Positions 1-6,367 of a DNA stretch of 12,340 nucleotides are shown one piece after another. Numbering within the stretch: position 1 is the stretch's first letter; each line of letters begins with the position of its first letter. This stretch comes from Chloroflexota bacterium (GTDB taxonomy: Bacteria > Chloroflexota > Dehalococcoidia > UBA2247 > RBG-13-53-26). The notes under the pieces were generated by a model. It saw nothing but the letters and a program-made list of their open reading frames with translations. It was not told the origin of the DNA and made no database searches. Location: assembly GCA_003650185.1 (NCBI GenBank), contig QMOF01000046.1, positions 1-12,340 on the forward strand, given 5' to 3'. The position numbers and the translations under genes are program-made.

Positions 1-708
1 GACCGCATGGACAAGAGGAACGCGGCCAATCACCAGGTATTCAAGGACATTGAGCGGGCGCTGACGGATATCGAAGAGGACGAAGACATGAGGGTGGTGG
101 TCCTGACCGGCCAGGGCGAAGTCTTCTCTGCCGGGGCTGACGTGACCGGTTTTGACTTTCAAAAGGTGGCCGCAGGTATGCACTTTATGCAACTGGTGGT
201 CAAGGTATTCGAGCACTTTGAGTACATACCGAAGCCTGTGGTTATGGCGGTGAATGGGATTGCCTACGGGTTCGGCACAGGGATCACTCTCACCGGCGAC
301 ATCGTGATTGCCTCAGACAGGGCAAAGTTCAGCATCCGGGAAATAAACCATGGGGCCATCCCCATCGAGACGCTGACCAGGGGTATGGAGGTGCTGGGCA
401 AGCACAACATCTCCTACATGTCCCTTATGGCGAATGACATCACGGCCGACGAAGCCAAAGCTATGGGACTGGTGAACGTGGTCGTCCCTCATGACCAGTT
501 GAAGGCTGAGGTGGACAAGGTGTGTGACAAGCTCAAGAACGGGCCGCCTTTCGCTCAGGCTGCCATAAAGAGAATACTGAACCGAAAGTGTCACGAGGAC
601 TGGGACTTTGGCCTGGGGATAATGCCGGCCATATTCGCCACCGACGACGTAGCCGAGGCCAGAAGGGCCTTCATAGAGAAGCGAAAGCCGAAGTTCACCG
701 GGAAATAG
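1..708 (+). CDS. Crotonase-family protein (enoyl-CoA hydratase/isomerase), 5' end outside window
   Basis: The frame is open to base 1. Its first residues, D-R-M-D-K-R-N-A, match the N-R-P-D-K-R-N-A segment that normally lies some 15-25 residues into crotonases, so the ATG at base 7 is internal and the true start is upstream of the window. Numbering from that Met, the oxyanion-hole segment FSAGAD is at residues 40-45 and the second glycine-rich segment is GIAYGFGTG at 84-92. Aligned with the intact paralogue at 1754-2542, the first catalytic Glu (GGGxE) is Gly92, while the second (QPE) is kept as Glu112 in REI. A single Glu at this second position is typical of enoyl-CoA isomerases and other non-hydratase crotonases. 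The C-terminal AFIEKRKPKF is nearly the same as in the paralogue. It is the first visible gene of the operon, 159 bases before the dehydrogenase gene. Family is certain; hydratase activity is doubtful. Confidence 0.9.
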   Translation, partial: DRMDKRNAANHQVFKDIERALTDIEEDEDMRVVVLTGQGEVFSAGADVTGFDFQKVAAGMHFMQLVVKVFEHFEYIPKPVVMAVNGIAYGFGTGITLTGDIVIASDRAKFSIREINHGAIPIETLTRGMEVLGKHNISYMSLMANDITADEAKAMGLVNVVVPHDQLKAEVDKVCDKLKNGPPFAQAAIKRILNRKCHEDWDFGLGIMPAIFATDDVAEARRAFIEKRKPKFTGK

Positions 709-867
709 AGTGAGGCAACGCGCGGGCAGACCGGCCTGGTCGCAAGAGCAAGGCTGGCGTTCGGGCAGAGGGCCAAGGCGTGAAGGGTACGTCCATGTTG
801 ACCAAGCCGCGGAGGTGTCTGGCCCGCAGCCAGTTCCTCGAGTTCAATGCTAGAAGGGAGGCCAAGA
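709..867 (+). other. 159-base gap between the first two operon genes
   Basis: This is the longest gap inside the operon. No convincing gene is seen: a short frame that could start at a GTG near the upstream stop is Arg/Gly-rich and ends at 851-853 without resemblance to anything known. A small CTGGC/GCCAG inverted repeat lies near 820-834. A second promoter or an mRNA processing site could lie here, but no clear -35/-10 pair was found. Confidence 0.4.
854..861 (+). promoter_or_regulatory. Ribosome binding site that sets the dehydrogenase start
   Basis: AAGGGAGG lies six bases before the ATG at 868. It rules out the earlier in-frame ATG at 847, which would add seven residues not expected before the Rossmann strand and would place the site inside the gene. 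Confidence 0.8.
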
Positions 868-1731
868 ATGGACATAAAGAGAGTCTGCGTTGTTGGTGCA
901 GGGACGATGGGCAGCGGCATTGCGCAGACGGTGGCCCAATCAGGCTATGAGACTGCCATGGTTGACGTCAAAGATGAGCTTCTTGACCGCGGCATGAGCA
1001 CTATCAAAGGGAACCTGGCCAGACTGGTGAAAAAGGAGACCATGACGCAGGCACAGGTTGACGAGATCGTGGCCAGGATACAGACAACGACCGACCTGAA
1101 ACAGGCTGCCAAGGATGCTGACTACGTGATTGAAGCCGTGTTCGAGAAGGCAGAAGTGAAGCAACCTGTTCTGAAGCAGCTTGACGAGGCTTGCCCTGAG
1201 AAGACCATTCTGGCCACCAACACGTCGTCAATACCGATAAGCCTGCTTTCCTCAGCCGTCAACCGCCCAGAGAAGCTCCTCGGCATGCACTTTTTCAACC
1301 CAGTGCCAGTGATGAAGCTGATCGAGGTGGTCAAGTCTTTGACCACCTCCGACGAGACGGTGAGCATCAGTGTCGAGTTCGGCAAGTCGCTGGGCAAGGA
1401 GCCGGTTGTGGTGAAGGACTCGCCCGGGTTTGTAGCCAACAGGATAGCCAATGTGGCTGCCAACGAGGCTCTGAAGATCCTGGAAGACGGCCTGGCCAGC
1501 GCAAGCGACATCGACAAGATATGCAGGCTGGCCTTCAACTGGCCGATCGGCTTCCTGGAAATGATAGACCTGGTCGGTGCTGACGTTGTCCTCGACCTGG
1601 CAGAGACCATCTACAACCAGACGGGCTGGGAGAGATATAAGGCTGCGCCAATACTCAGAAGGATGGTCGAAAGCGGGTACATAGGGAGAAAGGCCGGTAA
1701 GGGCTTCTACACGCTGTTTGCCGACAAGTAG
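868..1731 (+). CDS. 3-hydroxyacyl-CoA (3-hydroxybutyryl-CoA) dehydrogenase
   Basis: This 287-residue protein has the usual length of the short, single-function NAD-dependent 3-hydroxyacyl-CoA dehydrogenases (HBD/PaaH type), cytosolic enzymes that oxidise (S)-3-hydroxyacyl-CoA to 3-oxoacyl-CoA. The N-terminal Rossmann fold carries GAGTMGSG at residues 10-17. TNTSS at 118-122 supplies the conserved Ser/Asn region. The catalytic signature HFFNPVPVMKLIEVV starts at His141 and contains Glu153 of the His-Glu pair, and SPGFVANR (185-192) completes the domain link. The C-terminal dimerisation domain has FNWPIGFLEMIDLVGAD and ends with the common GRKAGKGFY. All expected catalytic positions are present. 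It lies 22 bases before the next gene. In the operon it would oxidise hydrated products of unbranched intermediates; it could not act on tertiary alcohols. Family certain, substrate chain unknown. Confidence 0.95.
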   Translation: MDIKRVCVVGAGTMGSGIAQTVAQSGYETAMVDVKDELLDRGMSTIKGNLARLVKKETMTQAQVDEIVARIQTTTDLKQAAKDADYVIEAVFEKAEVKQPVLKQLDEACPEKTILATNTSSIPISLLSSAVNRPEKLLGMHFFNPVPVMKLIEVVKSLTTSDETVSISVEFGKSLGKEPVVVKDSPGFVANRIANVAANEALKILEDGLASASDIDKICRLAFNWPIGFLEMIDLVGADVVLDLAETIYNQTGWERYKAAPILRRMVESGYIGRKAGKGFYTLFADK

Positions 1732-1753
1732 TCCACAATAAGGAGAATGACAC

Positions 1754-2542
1754 GTGGCTCAGGAGTATCAGTTCATTCTGTATGAGAAGAAGGACAGAGT
1801 GGCCAGCATAACCATCAACCGCCCCAAGGTGATGAACGCCTTGAACACGGGGCTGGCCAGGGAAATGCGGGATGCCCTCTCCGACGCCGAAAGCGATGAC
1901 AGCGTTCAGGTAATTGTCATAACCGGCGCCGGTGACAGAGCGTTCTCCGCGGGAGCGGACATAGGCGAAATAGAGACGCTGAGCGCCTTGGGTGCCAGGG
2001 ACTTCGCCCTCACTGCCCAGTCGCTCACCACCTACATGGAGAGGATCAGGAAGCCAATCATAGCCAAGGTAAATGGATTCTGCCTGGGTGGCGGGCACGA
2101 ATTGGCCATGTCCTGCGACTTCAGAATCGCCTCAGAGAAGGCGTCGTTCGGGCAGCCCGAGATCAATCTGGCTATTATCCCTGGCATGGGGGGGACCCAG
2201 AGGCTCACCCGGCTGGTGGGCAAGACGAAGGCCATGGAGATGGACATGCTGGGGGAGCCGATCAGTGCTGCCGAGGCATATCGGCTGGGCTTGGTGAACA
2301 AGGTTGTTCCGGCCGAGGATCTCGACAAGGCAGTGGACGAACTGGTACAGAAGCTGCTGTCGAAGAGCGTAGCAGCCTTGGGTCTGGTGAAGCTGGCCAT
2401 CAATAATGGCATCGACATGGATCTGGATCGGGCACTGTGCTATGAGGCCGAGTGCTTCGGCTCTGCCCTGGCTACCGAGGATGCCAAGGAAGGGACCAGG
2501 GCGTTCATAGAGAAGCGGAAGCCCCAGTTCAAGGGCAGGTAG
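1754..2542 (+). CDS. Enoyl-CoA hydratase (crotonase) with both catalytic glutamates
   Basis: A 262-residue crotonase of normal length. The start is a GTG at 1754, seven bases after AAGGAGA (1740-1746); the ATG at 1747 is in another frame. It hydrates trans-2-enoyl-CoA to 3-hydroxyacyl-CoA in beta-oxidation. The first oxyanion segment is FSAGAD at 64-69. GGGHE (112-116) carries the second oxyanion glycine and the first catalytic Glu116, and FGQPEI (132-137) carries the second, Glu136. The 20-residue spacing is the same as Glu144/Glu164 of rat mitochondrial crotonase. IPGMGGTQRLTR follows, as in the classical enzymes. It pairs naturally with the dehydrogenase gene 22 bases upstream. The partial crotonase at the left edge is a divergent paralogue sharing the C-terminal FIEKRKPxF. 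Confidence 0.95.
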   Translation: MAQEYQFILYEKKDRVASITINRPKVMNALNTGLAREMRDALSDAESDDSVQVIVITGAGDRAFSAGADIGEIETLSALGARDFALTAQSLTTYMERIRKPIIAKVNGFCLGGGHELAMSCDFRIASEKASFGQPEINLAIIPGMGGTQRLTRLVGKTKAMEMDMLGEPISAAEAYRLGLVNKVVPAEDLDKAVDELVQKLLSKSVAALGLVKLAINNGIDMDLDRALCYEAECFGSALATEDAKEGTRAFIEKRKPQFKGR

Positions 2543-2588
2543 CAACTACTGTCAGAGGTAGCGGGCCAGACGAGAAAGGCGAAGTGGT

Positions 2589-3749
2589 ATGGACTTCGAG
2601 CTGAGCGAGCTACACCGGATGCTCTCCGAGTCGGTCTATGACTTCATGGTGAAGGAGATCGAGCCCATCGCGGAGCAGATCGACCGTGAAGACAAAATAC
2701 CGGACTGGGTGTGGAAGAGGGTGGGCGATCTGGGGTGGATGGGTGTCACGGTGCCGGAGCAGTATGGCGGGGCGGGGATGGACTACCTGGCCCAGTGCAT
2801 CTGCCTTGAGCAGATGAGCCGCATATGCCCGGCGCTGAGCTTGTCATGCCACGCCCACTCCAATCTCTGCTGTGACAACCTCTACCGCAATGGCACGGAG
2901 GAACAGCGGCAGAAGTACCTCCCCGCCCTGTGCAGCGGTGAGAAGCTAGGCGCCCTGGCCCTGACCGAGCCCAACGCGGGCTCGGATGCAGTCGGCATTC
3001 AGATGAGGGCGACCAAGGACGGCTCTCACTACCTGCTCAACGGCACCAAGACATTCATCACCAACGGCACCGTGGCCGGGGTCATGATACTCTACGCCAA
3101 GACAGAGCCAGGGAAGGGAGCCAAGGGCATTACCGCCTTCATCGTTGAGCCGGGGTACGAGGGCACCTTCACCACCAGGCACCTGGAGAAGATGGGAGAA
3201 AGGGGCTCCCCCACAGGCGAGCTTGTGTTCGAGGACTACCGTGTTCCGGAAGGGAACATATTGGGGGAACTGAACCAGGGGGTGCATGTGATGATGGGCG
3301 GCCTGGACATGGAGAGGGTCGCCGGTACGGGCTGGACCATCGGCATAGCCGAGAGGGCCTTCGACCTGTCGTTGCAGTACGCCAAGGACAGGGTACAGTT
3401 CGGGCAGCGTATTGCGGAATTCCAGCTTGTTCAGGACAAGCTGGTCGAGATGTACGTGGGCATAGAGTCAACCAAGCTGCTGATGTACAAGGCTGCCACC
3501 CTGGCCGCGAAGGCCGAAAGAGGAGGCAAGGGCTCCGAGATCAACAAGGTGGCCGCGGCGGCGCTTCTGATGGCCGGGCAGGTGGCTACCCAGGCTGCGC
3601 TTCACGCTGTCCAGATACACGGCGGCTACAGCTACATGCTGGATTATCCGGTCAACCGTCTGCTTCGCGACGTGAAACTGGGCGAGATCGGCGCTGGCAC
3701 CACCGAGATAAGAAAACTGATAATCGCTCGAGAGTTGCTCCGGGACTAG
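2589..3749 (+). CDS. Acyl-CoA dehydrogenase, isovaleryl-CoA dehydrogenase-like
   Basis: A 386-residue FAD-dependent dehydrogenase that introduces an alpha,beta double bond into acyl-CoA and passes electrons to ETF. The family motif LTEPNAGSDA is at residues 125-134. The catalytic base tells the subfamily. In short- and medium-chain enzymes it is the Glu of IYEGT near the C-terminus; here that segment is IGAGTTEIRKL (367-377), with Ala369 in its place. Glu242 in GLDMERV takes the position of the base in isovaleryl-CoA dehydrogenase (GLDLERL) and long-chain enzymes. AHSNLC at 89-94, NGxxxQxxKYLPxLxSGE and ITAFIVE also read like isovaleryl-CoA dehydrogenase. The conserved QxxGGxGY near 342 appears as QIHGGYSY. 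A moderate Shine-Dalgarno site (GAGAAAGG) lies 9 bases before the ATG. No carboxylase genes of leucine degradation accompany it, so the substrate is probably another 3-branched acyl-CoA. Confidence 0.93.
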   Translation: MDFELSELHRMLSESVYDFMVKEIEPIAEQIDREDKIPDWVWKRVGDLGWMGVTVPEQYGGAGMDYLAQCICLEQMSRICPALSLSCHAHSNLCCDNLYRNGTEEQRQKYLPALCSGEKLGALALTEPNAGSDAVGIQMRATKDGSHYLLNGTKTFITNGTVAGVMILYAKTEPGKGAKGITAFIVEPGYEGTFTTRHLEKMGERGSPTGELVFEDYRVPEGNILGELNQGVHVMMGGLDMERVAGTGWTIGIAERAFDLSLQYAKDRVQFGQRIAEFQLVQDKLVEMYVGIESTKLLMYKAATLAAKAERGGKGSEINKVAAAALLMAGQVATQAALHAVQIHGGYSYMLDYPVNRLLRDVKLGEIGAGTTEIRKLIIARELLRD

Positions 3750-3767
3750 GCATCTTGGGAGGCTAGT

Positions 3768-5345
3768 ATGTCAGGATACTTGGGATATACGGTTGGCAGA
3801 CTGTACGACTGGGCTGTGGGGCACTATGCCGACAGGCTTGCCGCTATCAAAGGTGACCGCCAGATGACCTATCGTGAGTTGAAAGAGAAGGCCAACCAGT
3901 TGGGCAACGCCCTGCTTGCACTGGGGCTGAAGAAAGGGGACCGGGTAGGCACGCTGACAGCCAACTGCATCGAGAGCATCGTGCTCGACTACGGGCTGGC
4001 TAAGGCCGGTCTGGCACAGGTGATCCTCCATGAGGGCATTGCCGTGCCTGCCGACAACGCCTACATGGCCAATGATTCTGAAGCAAGCGCCCTCATCTTT
4101 CAGGCCCGCTATGCGGGGCAGGTGGAAGAGATGCGGCCACAGCTCAAGACGGTGAAGCATTTCATCTGCATTCCGGAAGGCGGTGAGACTGCCGGCGGCA
4201 GCAACGATTTTGATCAAATGCTCTCTTCTCAACCCGCCACCGATCCGCCGGTGGAGGTGAGCGAAGATGACATAATCTCCATATATTACACCGGAGGCAC
4301 CACGGGGGTGCCCAAGGGCTGCCTCCACGCTTCGAAGAACCGTGTCCACACTTACCTGACAGCGCTGGCGGAGATAGGGTTGGGCCAGAGGCACACCTTC
4401 CTGCACGTGGCCCCCATGTCGCATGCCTCCAACGTTTTCATGCTGCCAGTCTGCCTGCGAGGCGGCACGCAGGTTATCCTGGACAGCTTTACACCCGAGC
4501 TTTTCCTTCAGACCATTGAGAAGGAAAGGGTGACGGGTACCTTTATCGTACCGACCATACTCTACCGTATCTTGGACTTTCCCGAACTCAAGAAATACGA
4601 CACCAGCAGCCTGAACACCGTGATATATGGCGCTTCTCCTATAGCGCCGGAGAGGCTGCGCCAGGCGATCGCCGCTTTCGGGCCCGTCTTTGTTCAGGTC
4701 TTCGGCCAGACGGAAGCCCCTATGTTTCTCACCACGCTTGGGAAGGAGGACCACGTGGTGGCCCCCGGCCAGGAGGAGAGGTTAGCCTCATGTGGGAAAC
4801 CTACCCTGATGTGCCAGTTGCGGCTGGTGGACGACGAGGACAACGACGTTCCACTGAATGGCGAGGGCGAGATCGCTGTCAGGAGTCCCAACATGATGAA
4901 CGGCTACCTGAACAAGCCGGAGGAGACCGCTGAAACACTGAAGAACGGCTGGCTGCACACGGGGGATATTGGCCGTCGGGACGATGACGGCTATGTCTAC
5001 ATCCTCGACCGGAAGAAGGACATGGTCATCAGCGGTGGCTGGAACGTCTACCCCAAAGAGGTGGAGGCCACACTGCATGAACACCCGGCGGTGTCGGATG
5101 CGGCCGTGATAGGCGTGCCTGACCCCAACTGGGGGGAGTCGGTCAAGGCGGTTGTGGTGCTCCGCGCCGGGAAGACGGCCACCGAGGAAGAGATCATCAA
5201 GTTCTGCAAGGATCGGAAGGGATCGATCAAGTCGCCCAAGTCGGTAGACTTCGTGGAGCAGATCCCCCTGACGTCTGTCGGCAAGCACGATAAGAAAGCA
5301 CTTCGAGCCAGGTACTGGGGCGACCAGAAGAGGAGGGTGCACTAG
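3768..5345 (+). CDS. AMP-forming acyl-CoA synthetase (acyl-CoA ligase)
   Basis: A 525-residue ANL-superfamily ligase that activates a carboxylic acid to its CoA thioester through an acyl-adenylate, the likely entry reaction of the pathway. Visible core motifs are the phosphate-binding loop YYTGGTTGVPKG (173-184), YGASPIAPERL (287-297), the adenine/aromatic motif VFGQTEAP (311-318), the ribose-binding GWLHTGD (394-400), the hinge DRKKDMVISGGWNVYPKEVE (414-433, hinge Asp414), and the C-terminal catalytic Lys506 in the SVGKHDKKALR segment. The N-terminal domain starts at once without a targeting sequence, so it is cytosolic. GGGAGG lies five bases before the ATG, 18 bases after the dehydrogenase stop. 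Length and motifs fit fatty-acid or cyclic/aromatic acid ligases (FadD or benzoate-CoA-ligase-like); motifs alone do not give the substrate. Confidence 0.94.
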   Translation: MSGYLGYTVGRLYDWAVGHYADRLAAIKGDRQMTYRELKEKANQLGNALLALGLKKGDRVGTLTANCIESIVLDYGLAKAGLAQVILHEGIAVPADNAYMANDSEASALIFQARYAGQVEEMRPQLKTVKHFICIPEGGETAGGSNDFDQMLSSQPATDPPVEVSEDDIISIYYTGGTTGVPKGCLHASKNRVHTYLTALAEIGLGQRHTFLHVAPMSHASNVFMLPVCLRGGTQVILDSFTPELFLQTIEKERVTGTFIVPTILYRILDFPELKKYDTSSLNTVIYGASPIAPERLRQAIAAFGPVFVQVFGQTEAPMFLTTLGKEDHVVAPGQEERLASCGKPTLMCQLRLVDDEDNDVPLNGEGEIAVRSPNMMNGYLNKPEETAETLKNGWLHTGDIGRRDDDGYVYILDRKKDMVISGGWNVYPKEVEATLHEHPAVSDAAVIGVPDPNWGESVKAVVVLRAGKTATEEEIIKFCKDRKGSIKSPKSVDFVEQIPLTSVGKHDKKALRARYWGDQKRRVH

Positions 5346-5376
5346 ACCGGGCCGGTGCGCTGAACGGAAGGTCCAG

Positions 5377-5805
5377 GTGAGGTATTTCGAAGACTTCCAG
5401 GTAGGCGACAAGATTGTCACCAGGGGGAGGACAATCACTGAAGCAGACATCGTCATGTTCTCCGCCTTCAGCGGCGACTGGCATCCTCTCCACACTGACA
5501 TAGAGTATGCCACCAAGGGCCCTTTCAAAGAGAGGATAGCCCATGGCTTCCTGGTGCTGTCCGTAGCCTCGGGACTGCTTCCCCTCTCTGAGATGGCCAT
5601 CATCGCTTTCTATGGGATGGACAGGGTACGCTTCATCGCGCCGGTAAAATTGCTGGACACCATCCACGTGGAGTTCGAGACAATGGAAAAGCAGGACAGG
5701 GACGAGCGCGGTGGGGTGATCACTTTCCAGCAAACGGTCAAGAACCAGAGGGGGGAGGATGTGGTGGTGGGGATGATGAGGAGCTTCATAGCCAAACGCG
5801 GCTGA
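5377..5805 (+). CDS. MaoC-like (R)-specific enoyl-CoA hydratase
   Basis: A 142-residue single hot-dog-fold protein of the MaoC/PhaJ family, which hydrates enoyl-CoA to (R)-3-hydroxyacyl-CoA. The hydratase-2 signature is FSGDWHPLHTDIEYA at about residues 30-44. The catalytic Asp and His are kept; the usual Asn of DxNPxH is His, a common variant. IAHGFLVLSVASGL follows, as in the family. The start is a GTG at 5377 preceded by GGAAGG (5366-5371) at five bases; no in-frame ATG fits as well. It follows the ligase by 31 bases and precedes the DUF35/thiolase-fold block. In steroid side-chain degradation a MaoC hydratase makes the tertiary alcohol that a thiolase-like/DUF35 aldolase cleaves, and the order here is the same. 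It might instead serve ordinary beta-oxidation next to the crotonase. Confidence 0.9.
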   Translation: MRYFEDFQVGDKIVTRGRTITEADIVMFSAFSGDWHPLHTDIEYATKGPFKERIAHGFLVLSVASGLLPLSEMAIIAFYGMDRVRFIAPVKLLDTIHVEFETMEKQDRDERGGVITFQQTVKNQRGEDVVVGMMRSFIAKRG

Positions 5806-5825
5806 GGGCACGGAGATAGCGCCAT

Positions 5826-5850
5826 TGGCCGGGGCCTCGCAGACCGGCCA
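5826..5850 (+). other. GC-rich hairpin in the gap before the first DUF35 gene
   Basis: TGGCCGG (5826-5832) and CCGGCCA (5844-5850) form a perfect seven-base-pair stem with an 11-base loop. It lies between the MaoC stop and the AAGGAGGG site of the next gene. There is no T-run after it, so it is not a classical terminator; it may be an mRNA stability or processing element, or chance. Confidence 0.4.
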
Positions 5851-5860
5851 GCAGCTAGCC

Positions 5861-5868
5861 AAGGAGGG
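5861..5868 (+). promoter_or_regulatory. Ribosome binding site that sets the first DUF35 start
   Basis: AAGGAGGG lies seven bases before the ATG at 5876. It argues against the in-frame TTG at 5825, which would add 17 residues and put both the hairpin and this strong site inside the gene. Confidence 0.85.
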
Positions 5869-5875
5869 CAGCCGG

Positions 5876-6367
5876 ATGGAGAATGAGACCACGTTCGAGA
5901 TACAGGAGAAGGACGGCTTGCTGGTGCACCAGGGGGTGATCAGGGTGCCGTATACCTGGGCTGCCGGTGAGGTGGCCAGCAGGTTCTACGCGGGACTACG
6001 GGAGAAGAAGGTACTCGGGCTTCGCTGCCCAGCCTGCAAGGTGGTCCTTGTCCCGCCGAAGAAGGTCTGCCACCGGTGCTTCAGTGACCTGACCGACTGG
6101 GTTGAGGTGGGTGATGAGGGGGTTCTCCAAACATTCACCGTAGTCCACTACAGCGAACCCGACCTGCACCCCGTAGAGGCTCCCTTCGCCTACGGCATAA
6201 TCAAGCTTGATGGCGCCGATACAGGCATGACCCATCTCATCGGTGAGGCAGACATCAAGGGCCTGAAGGCGGGAATGAGGCTGAAGGCGGTCTTCAGGCA
6301 TCAACCACAAGGCAACTACCTGGACATTGCATACTTCAAGCCGATCGAGGAGGCCAACCATGGATAA
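5876..6367 (+). CDS. Zn-ribbon/OB-fold protein (DUF35 family), partner of the downstream thiolase-fold protein
   Basis: This 163-residue protein has the DUF35 architecture. An N-terminal helix region (about 28-48, GEVASRFYAGLREKKVLG) is followed by a rubredoxin-like zinc ribbon with Cys51, Cys54, Cys65 and Cys68 (CPAC ... CHRC), then an OB-fold from about 78 to 150. DUF35 proteins are not catalytic alone. They bind thiolase-superfamily enzymes and help position CoA, as in the archaeal acetoacetyl-CoA thiolase/HMG-CoA synthase complex, BbsA of benzylsuccinate degradation, and the DUF35 domain of ChsH2 with the Ltp2 aldolase. The gene overlaps the next by eight bases (ATGGATAA), a sign of translational coupling with its presumed partner. 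It is a paralogue of the protein at 8683-9159. Family certain; partner choice inferred from overlap. Confidence 0.92.
   Translation: MENETTFEIQEKDGLLVHQGVIRVPYTWAAGEVASRFYAGLREKKVLGLRCPACKVVLVPPKKVCHRCFSDLTDWVEVGDEGVLQTFTVVHYSEPDLHPVEAPFAYGIIKLDGADTGMTHLIGEADIKGLKAGMRLKAVFRHQPQGNYLDIAYFKPIEEANHG

Noticed and set aside
7..9. ATG as start of the first crotonase
   Set aside because: The frame is open to base 1 and the residues before the ATG match internal crotonase sequence, so this Met is internal.
847..849. Earlier ATG for the 3-hydroxyacyl-CoA dehydrogenase
   Set aside because: AAGGGAGG lies downstream of it and correctly spaced for the ATG at 868, right before the Rossmann strand.
3771..4754. 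Long minus-strand open frame (327 codons) opposite the acyl-CoA ligase
   Set aside because: It lies wholly antisense to a gene with all ligase motifs, and its translation has no recognisable domain; long antisense frames are expected in GC-rich DNA.
5346..5356. Palindrome ACCGG-G-CCGGT after the ligase stop
   Set aside because: The one-base centre cannot form an RNA hairpin, it stands alone, and such GC palindromes occur by chance at this composition.
5227..5892. Minus-strand open frame of 221 codons opposite the ligase end and MaoC gene
   Set aside because: Antisense shadow of two well-supported genes, with no family motif.
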